Below, piece after piece: positions 33,327 through 44,061 of a DNA stretch of 64,000 nucleotides. The stretch spans positions 286,800 through 350,799 of the forward strand of contig ML977014.1 in assembly GCA_010015675.1 (NCBI GenBank), written 5' to 3'. The stretch is from Byssothecium circinans. Lineage: Eukaryota; Ascomycota; Dothideomycetes; Pleosporales; Massarinaceae. The position numbers and the translations under genes were made by a program. The notes beneath the pieces are model-generated. The model made no database searches and had not been told where the DNA came from. It worked only from the letters and a program-made list of their open reading frames with translations. Every line of letters begins with the position of its first letter. Position 1 is the stretch's first letter.

Positions 33327-34283
33327 CTACTCAGTATCCTGAGCCTCCACCTCCCCGTCAGCTTCAAAGTACTCCCCGCCGCCAAAATCCTTGTTCACAT
33401 CCCACCACTTGCATATTTCCGAAGGTTCAAAGTAGTCCTCCGCCAAAGTCGATCTCGTCGATTTTGATACTAATTTGGACAGTGGAGGACTCAATAATAT
33501 ATTGATCTTGACTCCCTTCTCCTTCAACTCCTCATTGCGAACCAGGCGGTCAAGAAAATTCATCGTTATCGACCCTTCCAAGCGATCAAATTTATCGCCG
33601 CCCGCACCCATGGCGTGAATGAAGATGTCGACTCCGGGGAATGGTCTGAGTAGATGGTAGAATATCTTCTCTAAATCAGAGAAATCATATATACCACCTT
33701 TCGGCTCTGTTTCGCCGCAATATTCGGGGACTCCAGTTTCGTATGCTAGGATCAGCTGGTGTATAAGGATTCGTATGGGTAGGTAACGGCCGGAGGTGTT
33801 TCTAGCGACTTCCGGGGTGTAGATAAAGTACAACTTAGGCATAGCGTTACCCTGTAAGGTCTCTTGGAGTGTAAATGCTGCGGCGTCTACCAATCCACCG
33901 TCTTCGAGGTCCTCGCTCATTTTTTGCTTGTCCTCAATGACCAAAACCCGTGACACATCCGACTTCCTACATTCCATTAATATTCTTAATATATTATGCA
34001 AAATTGAACCCGACTTATTAAGCGATTTGTGTGGCTGCTCGTCGTTCGGATTGGTCTGACGCAAGTTAGCTTGACGCAGGTCGTCCAGATTGGACTTAAT
34101 TAGTTGGTATGAATAGAATGCCAATTGATCATGCCAGCCTTGTTGGCTGGCTTCGTCGTCTGAGGTAACGTCAAGGAAGGTGAGGAGTTTGGCTTTTGTG
34201 GGACATGATTCGGAGATGTTTTGCGGAAGTTGTTCTGCGTCGGGTACTGGATCAGAGTTAATGACCGATATAATCTCTGGCAT
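33327..34283 (-). CDS. STAND/NACHT-like core protein (copy C, intact, 318 aa)
   Basis: Single-exon paralogue of the gene at 31428-32875, but without the Q/N-rich domain. It starts MPEIISVINSDPVPDAEQLP. Shared blocks are TKAKLLTFLDVTSDDEASQQ (versus YTKAALLCYLCITDDDIKRQ), KLYFIYTPEVARNTSGRYLP, RILIHQLILAYE, DLEKIFYHLLRPFPGVDIFI and KINILLSPPLSKL. The C-terminal YFEPSEICKWWDVNKDFGGG matches the family signature. As in copy A, the positions expected for a Walker B acidic pair are not conserved (IHAMGAG) and no GxxxxGKS is present. If derived from an NLR NACHT domain, it cannot bind ATP canonically (inference). The function is unknown. A TATATAAAG box lies about 155 bp upstream. Confidence 0.75.
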   Translation of the reverse strand: MPEIISVINSDPVPDAEQLPQNISESCPTKAKLLTFLDVTSDDEASQQGWHDQLAFYSYQLIKSNLDDLRQANLRQTNPNDEQPHKSLNKSGSILHNILRILMECRKSDVSRVLVIEDKQKMSEDLEDGGLVDAAAFTLQETLQGNAMPKLYFIYTPEVARNTSGRYLPIRILIHQLILAYETGVPEYCGETEPKGGIYDFSDLEKIFYHLLRPFPGVDIFIHAMGAGGDKFDRLEGSITMNFLDRLVRNEELKEKGVKINILLSPPLSKLVSKSTRSTLAEDYFEPSEICKWWDVNKDFGGGEYFEADGEVEAQDTE

Positions 34284-34437
34284 ATTGATACGTACGCATG
34301 TTCTCGGGTGGTGGGTTTGAAGATATGATTAAGCAAGTTTTGAGATGTCAATAAAATAGATGTGTAGTTGATGTACAAGCTGATATTGTAGGAATATGGA
34401 TTGTTATGAGGACAAGTGAAGTTGGGGAAGTGCGAAC

Positions 34438-34446
34438 TTTATATAT
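34438..34446 (-). promoter_or_regulatory. TATA box of copy C
   Basis: CATATATAAAG on the minus strand, about 155 bp before ATG 34283. The leader between it and the ATG shares AACAATCCA and GACATCTCAAA blocks with copy A. Confidence 0.55.
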
Positions 34447-34727
34447 GCCGCTACGATGACTCCTAGTTGGTGACACAGCGAGCTGAAGATGACTGCTTGT
34501 TGGCGCACGGACAAAGAAGGGAGCCAACACAGTCTGAGTAGCAGAATATTATTAAAGGGGAACATTACGTGAAGCCACAGAGTAGTAAAGACAAACAGAT
34601 GTGTGTGTAGTGATGACATGAATTAATAGTGCTTCCTTCCGCCACGATGGGGCGCGGCGAAATGTCGTACAAAAACATATATCTAAGAAGCAACCCGGTC
34701 GGCCCTTTAACCAACTTCCCAATCGAA

Positions 34728-34829
34728 TTAAGAGTTTCTCTCAGTTTGCGAAGGCTGTGGGTTTTGATTACCCAGCCCTTCGCTCGTATCCCACCACCTA
34801 CACAATTTTGAAGGCTCCATAATCTTTTC
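34728..34829 (-). pseudogene. 3' relic of a third STAND-like family member (copy E)
   Basis: The minus-strand frame EKIMEPSKLCRWWDTSEGLG, then a short tail and TAA, matches the C-terminal signature of copies A (FFEPSEHCRWWDVGEGLG) and C (YFEPSEICKWWDVNKDFG). Its downstream flank (plus strand 34683-34720, with TTTAACCAACTTCCC) also matches the flank right after copy A (31384-31440). The rest of the gene is missing: upstream of about 34850 the similarity ends. Confidence 0.7.
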
Positions 34830-34849
34830 ACCTGTTTTTAGACCCTTAT

Positions 34850-35937
34850 ACTCTAGGGATGAAATTCATAGCGCAGTCCGATGGTAAACCCCGACATTTG
34901 TCTCCGGACGGTGCGAGTTGTGTGCCCATATTTTTTTCGCTCTGTATTCAATAGCGGCGAAAGCCATGTACACCAGACCTATGGACGGCGCGGGCACATG
35001 TCGCATGTGAATCACGATCTCGAGGGTTTAGTTTACGTTTGGAGCGGTAGGAAGGGATGATGTGGGTGTAAGTCAAGTTGCGCTGTCATCTGCAATCAAA
35101 GTCAGTAGCTGTTTGCTTCAAGCATCCTGCAATCTGTGAGTAAACATGTCTCTTCAGTGACCTGGTTATAAGCAGCGACGACTAGCATATGTCGATACTA
35201 GCCATACCTTTTCCGGCTCTTCCTAAAGTATGTAATGGTCGATGGAAATCATCATGCGAGCGGGGCGGAGTGTTGAGTGAAGGGAAATTCATACATACAT
35301 TATTTACTTCATGTCGCAAACTGAAAGCATGCTAGGTTAGCTGTTATAAGAAAAGCGAAGGTGGCTGTCACAGTGGGACTGCATACATATTCGTGGCAGC
35401 GGGCGCGTGTTGTTGATGGTGGAAGAAAGTTGCAGATTTCCGGCGAGATCTCGGAAGAGCCAAGCCTCAGAGCTTTAGCGAGATGCTAGTCCTACATGGT
35501 CAAGACCCCTGTGAAGGTGTTTGGAAAAACCTGTCGGCAGTTACAGGATGTGCTGATGACGTTGGAGACGTCTTTTGTGCTGCATCCCGAAGCGGAGGAT
35601 ACAGGGCATTTGTTACAACCTTGGAAAAGTACTGGAGAAATGCCATTATTGCGTGCTGTCGAATCAAAACGCTATTACTCTCACGTGAAATCTTGATCCA
35701 AATGTTGACCCTTGTCATCCCTGCCGGCTTTCCGGGGAGCGCACCTCTCAGTTTGCTGCATCTACGGAGCATGATCTTGTATATCACCTTCCCCGTGTTT
35801 GAACAATAGCCTGCTGCACGCCAATTGATTCTCCCGCACGAGGTCTTAGAACCCACATGGCCCAGAACCCCGCCAATATATAAATTAAGCGACCTCCCTT
35901 CTTCATGTCTCTACCGCCTCCTGCCACCCACCCGATT
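34850..35937. other. Intergenic region between the tandem family and the phosphotransferase gene
   Basis: No supported gene. A 108-codon plus-strand frame at 35483 has no recognisable feature. A TATA-like ATATATAAATT at 35876-35886 probably serves the downstream gene. Confidence 0.45.
35876..35886 (+). promoter_or_regulatory. TATA-like box of the CDP-alcohol phosphotransferase gene
   Basis: ATATATAAATT followed by a C/T-rich stretch, about 55 bp before the proposed start codon at 35938. Confidence 0.4.
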
Positions 35938-37540
35938 ATGCCGCCGAGCAAAGGTACGCGCAGTCCACTCTATCATGGGAGTCTTGAACGACGCAGTAAT
36001 GGCTTGCTGATAGTGGATGCCTGCAGAAACCGCGAAGCATGAATGTGTCTCGCCAGATGCCCTGCAGCACCTGCACTCGTACAAGTACTCGAGCGTCGAC
36101 AAGTCCTTCATATCGCGATATATCCTCAAGCATTACGTACGCTTCCTCGACCCTCCGCGACCGTACATATCTGACACTGGATAGTGGAATGGATTCGTGG
36201 AATTACTACCGCTGTGGCTGGCACCGAATCTCGTCACATTACTAGGCTTCTTCTTCATATTAGGGAATGTTGCTCTTCTGGAAGTTTACGTGCCGGATCT
36301 CGTCGGGCCCGTGAGTCTAAAAGGACACAGGAAATAAGGGAAGCAGGCTGATAGTTTGGTTGACAGGCACCGTCTTGGGTATACTATAGCTTCGCCTTTG
36401 GCATATGGATGTGAGACTACCGGTTGAGTCAAACTACAGACGTACACTGACCATCCTAAAGGTACTCGACCATGGACAATGTAGACGGAAAACAAGCCAG
36501 GCGAACAAATACATCATCACCACTAGGAGAGCTCTTCGAGTATGTTCTCCAACTGCCCAACGCGCCATTACTCAACGCTGACGCCATGTAGCCATGGCAT
36601 TGACTCTCTGAATTGCACCCTTGCAAGTCTCCTGGAGACGGCCGCTGTTGGATACGGCACCACCAAGATCGGTGCCTTTACTGCTTTGGTTCCTGTGTTA
36701 CCCATGTTCTTCTCCACTTGGGAAACCTACCACACGCATACGTTATATCTTGGATACTTCAACGGCCCAACAGGTATGTGACATCTTCTACTCAAAAGAC
36801 TATATTGGTAACCATAAATAGAGGGCCTCATTCTAGCATGTACGTTCATGTGCATGTCCGGCTACTTCGGACCCCAAATCTGGTCGACCCCGCTGGCGCA
36901 ATACCTACCCGCTTACGAGGCGTACCTGGGTGACATGAGCTTCCGGGAGGTCTGGATACCCATGATTCTCTTCACATTCTTCGTCGCGCACTTGCCTGCC
37001 TGCGTTGTCAACGTTGCACGCGCACGTCGTGCACAGAATTTACCGGTTCTCCCGCTATTGTTGGAATGGACCCCGCTCATCATTTTCGTCACTGCCACCA
37101 CGGCCTGGCTTGGTTCGCCATACTCCTTCATCCTCAAAAACAACCATCTAGTCCTGTATTGCCTCACCATGTCATTGGTTTTCGGACGTATGACAACCAA
37201 AATTATTCTCGCCCACCTTACTCGTCAACCTTTCCCGTACTGGACCATCATGCTCGCCCCTATGATCGGAGGTGCGGCCCTGGTGAACCACCCGTACTTC
37301 ACCATCACAGGTACGACATTCGGCCCCATCTCAGCGAACTTCGAACTTTGGTATCTCCGTTTCTACTTCGTGTTCGCCGCTGTTGTGTACGGCAAATGGG
37401 CGCACTTGGTCATCACTAGCATTTGCGACTTCCTTGGCATCAACTGCCTTACGATACCGGCGAAGAAGACTAACGAGAAGGGCACAAAGTCTAACGGTGT
37501 CGCGAATGGCTTCCGTTCCGAGAAAGGCCGCACGGATTGA
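35938..37540 (+). CDS. Choline/ethanolamine phosphotransferase (CDP-alcohol phosphotransferase)
   Basis: Transfers phosphocholine or phosphoethanolamine from the CDP-alcohol to diacylglycerol in the last Kennedy-pathway step; an ER multi-pass enzyme (CPT1/EPT1 type). Exons by eye: 35938-35953, 36027-36136, 36185-36310, 36367-36410, 36462-36539, 36592-36773 and 36822-37540, giving 424 aa. Splicing restores [20 protein letters not shown], then [20 protein letters not shown]. The catalytic motif DG(x2)AR(x8)G(x3)D(x3)D appears as [20 protein letters not shown] plus GID. All introns are 48-73 bp. The start is uncertain: ATG 36017 in the same frame, skipping the 16-nt first exon, would give MPAETAKHE instead of MPPSKETAKHE. 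Specificity for choline or ethanolamine cannot be told. Confidence 0.9.
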
Positions 37541-38300
37541 TATGTCATGAGCCGCAAATCCTGAACGACGGTCGCAGCGCACTCATTCACTTCGACGTAC
37601 TTCATCGCACGACTCGGTGCGACTAATAGACTTTTACATGGCAACTTATCATCATTACGAAAGAATACTGTTATTATATAATGTTTACAATATCGGTTAC
37701 GCCGCCTTCGACAGGCAACACATCAATAGGAACACGAGCTACTACAGCTAGATCATGGCCTCAATTTATCTTCGAGGAGTTTTGTTGTACCAGCATGCGC
37801 TTGCGTGGTTGGATTTGCAAAGCGTTGCTTCCACAGGAAGGTTTCAAGATGGGGTCGACCTAGTTGTATAGCAAAGCCACGGAGTGCTGCATTAGGCGGA
37901 CTACAGATGCAGGCGGCCGCCAATTGAACTCTGGTGTCAGTCCCATACCTTACCATCTTTTTATTTTGTCTGACATGCATCTCAACGTTTGTCATGCACT
38001 GACCGTTCAATAATCTCTGTAGCCCTTCATTCGTCCTCTTCGCTAAAGTGTGAGAAGAAGGTAAGACACCGCGCCACCACCTGTCGGGCGAAGTTCCTCA
38101 GCCTTGCGCTGAACGATGCGCAGCGTGCATTAGGCAGGTTAGGGACGGGAAGGAGCCGCAGACTAAGAATAAAGATAAAGGCCGCGCCTTCTTCACATTT
38201 GGAGTTTGGTTTGCACGGGCGTTGGATCAGGTGAAGAGGCGCTTGATGGTCCTTACCCGAGCCAGCTGCCTTATTTACAGTCGCTATCCCATTACCGAAC
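37541..38300. other. Intergenic region
   Basis: About 760 bp between two plus-strand genes. No open frame, repeat or RNA gene that I can support. Confidence 0.5.
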
Positions 38301-39493
38301 ATGAAGTACCTCTCCTGCAAGAACTCTTCGGTGGACTGTACATCGAGGAATCAACTGGTGGACGCTAATCCTGATATCGCTGGCATCGGTGTGAGTATAA
38401 TACAGCCCATGTGTCAAAATTCTGGCAGATTCCCACCAGATCAATCCACTAAATCCCACAGGTTATCGTAGGATTCCTTTCAACCACCTGTCTCGCCTTC
38501 CTCGTCGCCTTTGCCGTCCTATTCCTAGACCGCTACGAGGAAGCCCTGAATTGGTTCCGTCGACACTTCTCAAACAACACACCGCACAAGCACGATGAAA
38601 CTTCATGTCCATACTGGCGCTCCCCGCCCTTCTGGTCGCGAGTCCTCTCCCGCAACCTGCTCGCGTTGGCCGACACTCAACTAGTAACCGGACTCGCAAT
38701 ACAATTCGTCGCCCTCCTGCAACACTGCACACTCTCCGTCTACCACTTCCAAATCGTCACAGAACTCGCCTTCCTAACAACGGTAACGCATCTCCTCACC
38801 GTCGTCACCCTACGCAACTACTTCGTAAAGTACCGCTGGATCAACCTCCCGCGCATCTTCTTCATGCTAGCGAACCTCGCGCTGTTAGGTTACACGAGCT
38901 ATATATCCTACTCATACGACATGGTAGGTCTAGACCTCTCAACAAGCCTAGCATGTTTCTTCCAGTCTCCACGACCGGCCTTCAAAGCCGCATTCGGCGG
39001 GAAATGGGCCGCCCTCCTCATCGGCGCTATCGGCGGCCATGCGGCTATCATACTCGCCATGTACGTCCTTGTCGATGATAATGAATCGGATACGAATCGC
39101 CAGACGCGGAATACGAAGTGGGCGTGGGCAAAATGGGGCGGGATGATGTTTCGCACGTGGTTGCTTGCGCCGGTGTATGCTATCTATGGGGTTTATATGG
39201 CGGGTACGGGGTTGAGGGAGACGCAGGCACTGGGTAGACCGAGTGTCTATTTAAAGGGAAGTGAGGAGATTTGGGGGTTTGGGCAGTTTCTGCCGGTCTT
39301 GCTGCTTGCGCTGCCGGTGTTTGCCGGGTGGGAGAGCTTTTGGGGTAGGTTTTTATTCAGTCCTACAGCTTCCGGGGCGAAAGTTTGGCGACGCTTCGCG
39401 TGGTTTGGACTGGGCGGAGCAGCGCGAGGTTTCACGAAACTGGTGCTGTGGTTTTCCCTTAGTTCTCGCATTGGGTTTCCCTTGATAGAGTAA
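38301..39493 (+). CDS. Multi-pass membrane protein of unknown function
   Basis: Exon 1 (38301-38390) encodes MKYLSCKNSSVDCTSRNQLV plus DANPDIAGIG. A 71-bp intron precedes exon 2 (38462 onward), which adds VIVGFLSTTCLAFLVAFAVLF as the first membrane span. At least six more hydrophobic segments follow, for example GLAIQFVALLQHC, IVTELAFLTTVTHLLTVVTL, IFFMLANLALLGYTSYISYS, WAALLIGAIGGHAAIILAMY and FLPVLLLALPVFAGWESFW. The lumenal Cys/Asn-rich start suggests an extracellular N-terminus (inference). The family was not identified. The 3' end is uncertain: the unspliced frame stops at 39493 (373 aa). A GTAGGT donor at 39345 could instead splice to TGTAG near 39509 and add a charged Ser-rich tail. 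Coding-looking sequence reaches 39829. Confidence 0.7.
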
Positions 39494-39980
39494 TGCTGAC
39501 AATGTGTAGAGGAGAAAGACGAAGACTCTCAAAACCGATTCGGGCGCCACAGTCGGTATCCGCGAGGGAGTCGGAATACGATAGACGGGTTTGTCATCTA
39601 GAATCCGAGGAGTCCGAAGATCTTGATCTAGGTATCTTGGGATACTTCTATGGAGGAACGGAGGACTGAAACTCATCATGATGTGATCAGTCCGGTGTCT
39701 ACGCCAGGGAGAAGCGTATCTGGTCCGCATTTGGGAGTGCCGGAGCAGGCTGCGAGTCCTGGTATTGGGAGTCCTTCGAGAATGCAAAGATCGCGGAGTC
39801 CTTCACGATTTGAAGAGCATTTGAGATGATGAACGGTGCGCAGTCATATGTTCAAAGGTCTGGAAACGATTTTCAGGGATTGGCCTTGCTGGGTAGACAA
39901 GAATCCGAGGTTAGGAAGAAGAAAATCTATATCATTTGACGCTACACGATACCTGCACTAAACTTTCCGGTCCTCCACCT

Positions 39981-41123
39981 TCAACCCTTCAAATCCCTCC
40001 ACGCAGCATGTAACAGCACCACAAAGCTCTGACCCTCGGGACTACCCGTCAAGTACTGATTCCGATTATGCCAATCCAAGGGATCAATCGCCGGCGCGAC
40101 GATACCATTGCTCGTATTGATCTTTCCATCAACAACATTCTTCTTCTTCTCCGCCCAATCCACATAGCTCTTCCCGAAAGTCTGCGGCTCCAATTTCGCC
40201 ATGCGCAATGCCGTGGCTGCAAGGAGCGACGTCCCGCTGATCTCACCCCACCAAGTCGTGTCATTCAGATAGTTGCGGAGAAGGCCCGAGGAATCGGTGT
40301 CGAACTTGATGGAGCCATCAATGATCTCTTTGATGTATCCTGTCAGTTGCCCTTGCTCTACCGTGGTCTGTGAAGCAAGCGGTGACTTCTTCATCGTAGC
40401 CAGAACCCTCGACATTCCTGCCGCTGCCCACGCGTTCCCAGTACTCCACAATGCATAATCCTTCACATGGTCGCCGATGATATGAAACCACGCCCCAGAA
40501 GGCTGAACCAGCGCATCACGATAGTGTTTGCATTGCTGAGCGGCTTCTTTGAGAGCCGAAACCGAAGATGTTGCTGCTCCGTAATAGGCCAAGAATGGTG
40601 GGACCATGTAGACGAAGTCCGCCCAGAGCTCGGGATAAGCCTCTCTGTGAGAGATTGCGCCGTTGGGCCATCGGGGGACGTCATTTATGAGATGCTTTTG
40701 TTGTCGGACGGCAGCGTCCCAGTACTTTTGATCGGATTTGCCAATTAGGAGGGCGGGGATTCCTAGAGCGGCTGGGTCGCCTGCGGCTCCTGTATGATGT
40801 TGTCAGTGGCGTTCGTATATCTTACTTCCCTTTTTTCATGCCATGTCATTTACAGATGGTAGAGGGAAGGGCAATGACGTACCATCACCATCTACGAGAG
40901 TTTTTCCCGTCGTTACGATAAAAGGCTTAACATACTTCAACGCACTCGTGTTCGCGACGTTGAGAGTGGGGACTTTGCCTCCGGGAAATGGATCGTTCCA
41001 GATACTGAGCTTCGGGGTGTCCCATTCAAAGAGAGCCTCGGCAACGGTGCCATATTCCCATGAATGAGTGGCGACTTCGACAGCCTTTTGGAGGACAGTG
41101 CCGATAACTTGTGCGGAGACCAT
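39981..41123 (-). CDS. Six-hairpin glycosidase-like protein (GH105/YteR-related fold)
   Basis: Two exons (41123-40883, 40789-39981) across a 93-bp intron give 349 aa. The (alpha/alpha)6-barrel landmarks are repeated Trp/Gly-rich helices: PRWPNGAISHREAYPELWAD, FVYMVPPFLAYYGA, YALWSTGNAWAAAGMSRVL and TWWGEISGTSLLAATALRMA. This pattern fits six-hairpin glycosidases such as unsaturated rhamnogalacturonyl hydrolases, but the substrate is not predictable from sequence alone. No N-terminal signal peptide is visible (start MVSAQVIGTVLQKAVEVATH), so the model's product looks intracellular unless an upstream exon exists. It is divergent from the amino-acid permease. Confidence 0.75.
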
Positions 41124-42338
41124 GATGACTTGTCAGGATTGCAAAAGGTAAGATTGCTGGTAGGTACAGTGTCAGAGTTGGCAGGATATCAAAGATGATT
41201 TATACCCGAATTCGCAAGGTCATGACGAAGGATTTGTTGATCCCGTATTTTCCCCTTGATGATCCAGCATGGTATTTTTAGCGAGCGTACGAGTGATGCA
41301 TGCTATGGTGCCATTACATATGCAGAGAAGGCTAAGATGTTGCTCGCTGAACTTTTTAGAAAAGACCTCTTAGAGCGACCGCCACACGGAGATTTGAGAA
41401 TGCTAATAAGAGCGGACAGATCCCGATGCGGTAAATACTAGACGGCGACTTCAACGCGCATTGGTCCGTAATGTTTCGTTGCGGGAGCCGTGTTGGTTGG
41501 GGGACGAATGGAGAGGTAAGCTGGGCTTACTAACCCCGAAGCCACTGGGGACAGGGGCTGGCATGCATCGTGTTGATACAGAGTGAGATGCTTATTCAGT
41601 TGTGGAACGTTTCGCGATGAGTTGTTTTGCGATCGAAGTTCGTGCAGCGAGTATATTTGGAGATGAAGTGGAGATGGGGATGGGACGGTGTCGGTAGCTC
41701 TTTGTCAGCGGACCAGATAGATGGAAGAACCGGCTTCCCACAACCAGAAAGCCGGAGTTGATATCCATCCGGATACAGAATTACGATATCTCTAAAGTCG
41801 TAAAGATACAAGCACGTAAGGACAGACAGTGTGAAATTGGTTCTCAGGCTGTAGTAGTGGAATATCAACATTTGAACATTAATAGGGTCACATGACTCGG
41901 CTTGCTTCGGGTTAAGGTTTGAACACACTGTAAATCGTAAGGAAAGGCTTGCAAGTGCGTCAGATGCCGTCTATTTCCCCGCATGACCCGCGTACTTTAG
42001 CCGGTACGTAATCGCTATTGATTGATTCATCAGATGCTCAGCGAGTGGTCCAACGTCGTCACGTTGAGGAAGGTGCTAGCGGTGGTGCTTGGACAGTTGG
42101 CGAATGTCAGACTGAAGGAAAAGAATTTTTCCTTTCACATCGCGCTGCTCGAGCATGATAGAGAAGTTATCTAAGGCTACTGCAAGCCAGATCTACTGAT
42201 TGACAAGTGTACGCAGCTATAAGAGGGCTGCTTTTCCCAGCTTGCCAACGCTGGATCAACACCTCCGACTGAATCTCGCAACCCACCTGTCGACGAAACA
42301 GCCTTTTTTGGTGGATTCAACGCGACCGACCGAGCAAG
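41124..42338. other. Divergent intergenic region (glycosidase / permease)
   Basis: About 1.2 kb with only short frames and no recognised element. Presumably it contains both promoters. Confidence 0.5.
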
Positions 42339-44061
42339 ATGAACGCTCACACGAGCTCTCAAGTAGAAGCGGGTCATGCGGGCAACAGTTATGAGAAGAA
42401 TGGCAATTATACATCTGAGCCATTTGTGCACGGCCACTCAACAGTGGCCCAAGCAACGGGAAGAGGAGGCGATACGCATCGTGGCTTAAAGAGCCGGCAT
42501 ATTCAGTTCCTGTAAGCCTTAACCGTCCATGCTTTATGTGGGCTTTATACTGACATTGAATAGAGCTCTAGGCGGTGCTATTGGTACAGGGCTGTTCGTC
42601 GGTTCTGGCGGTATTCTGGCCCTCGTTGGACCTGCGCCGCTGTTCATGGCATACCTATCAATGATGATAGTCGTATGGAACGTCATGAACAACCTGGCTG
42701 AAATCGTCACCTACCTCCCTATGAAAGGCATTACCATCCCATACTTCGTAAAGCGCTTCGTAGACCCTTCCTTGGCCTTTGCTGCGGGATGGAACTACTG
42801 GTATGCGTATGCGATCCTTGTGGCCGCCGAAGCCACCGCGGGCTCTATCCTCCTCGATTACTGGACAACTCCTGTTCCCGCCGCAGCTTGGATTACCATT
42901 TTTCTCGTTGTGATTCTCCTCCTCAATATCGTGGCTGTTGGTGTCTTCGGGGAGGCGGAATTCTGGTTCGCGTCCATAAAGTTCATCACTATCCTTGCTC
43001 TTATCATCCTCGGTTTTGTCATTATGCTTGGTGGAAGCCCCAACGACCAAGGACGACTCGGCTTCCGCTACTGGAACGATCCTGGAGCATTCAAACCGTA
43101 CTTAGTAGAAGGAAACACGGGGAATTTCCTAGCCTACTGGACAGCATTTGTGAGAGCTGGGTTTGCATTCATCACCTCTCCTGAGTTGATTGCTCTGGCG
43201 GCTGGAGAGACTATCGCCCCTCGACGAAACATCCCAAAAGCCGCGAAGCGGTTCGTCTGGCGCCTGGCCATCTTTTATGGTTTTGGGTCATTCATCATCG
43301 GTGTCATTGTGCCTTCTGACGACAAGCGCCTTCTCTCCCCGAGCTCCAACGCTACTGCATCTCCCTTCGTGATTGGTATTACGCGCGCTGGAATCAAGGG
43401 CCTCAACCACGCCATTAATGCGGCTATCTTGACGTCTGCTTGGTCCGCTGGAAATGCCTTCCTTTTCTCGGGCTCCCGTGTCCTCTACGGAATGGCCCTC
43501 AGCGGTGATGCACCCAAAATCTTCGGCAAGACCAACCGCAAAGGCGTACCTTATATGGCCGTCCTGGCTACTTGGGCTATTGGACTACTAGCGTACCTCA
43601 ATGTTTCAAATACGGGTGCACAGGTATTTACATGGTTCAGTAACATATCAACTATTTCTGGATTCATTGCCTGGATAGTTTGTATGATCACATTCATCCG
43701 CTTCCGCCAGGCGCTTGTCTTCAACAACCTTCTTGACACCCTACCATTCAAGACACCTTTCCAGCCTTACTTCGTTTGGTTTACCCTCCCCCTGGTTAGC
43801 ATTCTCACTCTAACCAACGGCTTCCAAGTTTTCTTCCCAAAGAACTGGTCTGCCGCCAACTTCCTGGCTGCGTACATCACCATTCCGATCTTCCTAGTAT
43901 TATACTTGGGCCATAAACTGTGGTTCAAAACATCGTGGGCGATCAAGGTTAGTCAGATTGATGTGGTTAGTGGAAAGCGTGAGATGGACGAGATGTGTGC
44001 AACGGATGAGGACCCGGTGCCCAAGAACTTCTTGCAGCGAATGTGGTTCTGGGTCGCCTAA
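42339..44061 (+). CDS. Amino-acid permease (YAT/APC superfamily)
   Basis: Plasma-membrane amino-acid/proton symporter family, 556 aa from two exons (42339-42511, 42564-44061) with a 52-bp intron. The cytosolic N-terminal tail ends in GLKSRHIQFL. Splicing joins it to ALGGAIGTGLFVGSGGIL, the conserved first transmembrane motif of fungal permeases. About twelve hydrophobic spans follow. Typical signatures are YWNDPGAFKPYL, FAFITSPELIALAAGET, APRRNIPKAAKRFVWRLAIF, NAAILTSAWSAGNAFLFSGS and RVLYGMALSGDAPKIFGKTN. The C-terminal tail is charged. Substrate specificity cannot be assigned. Confidence 0.92.
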
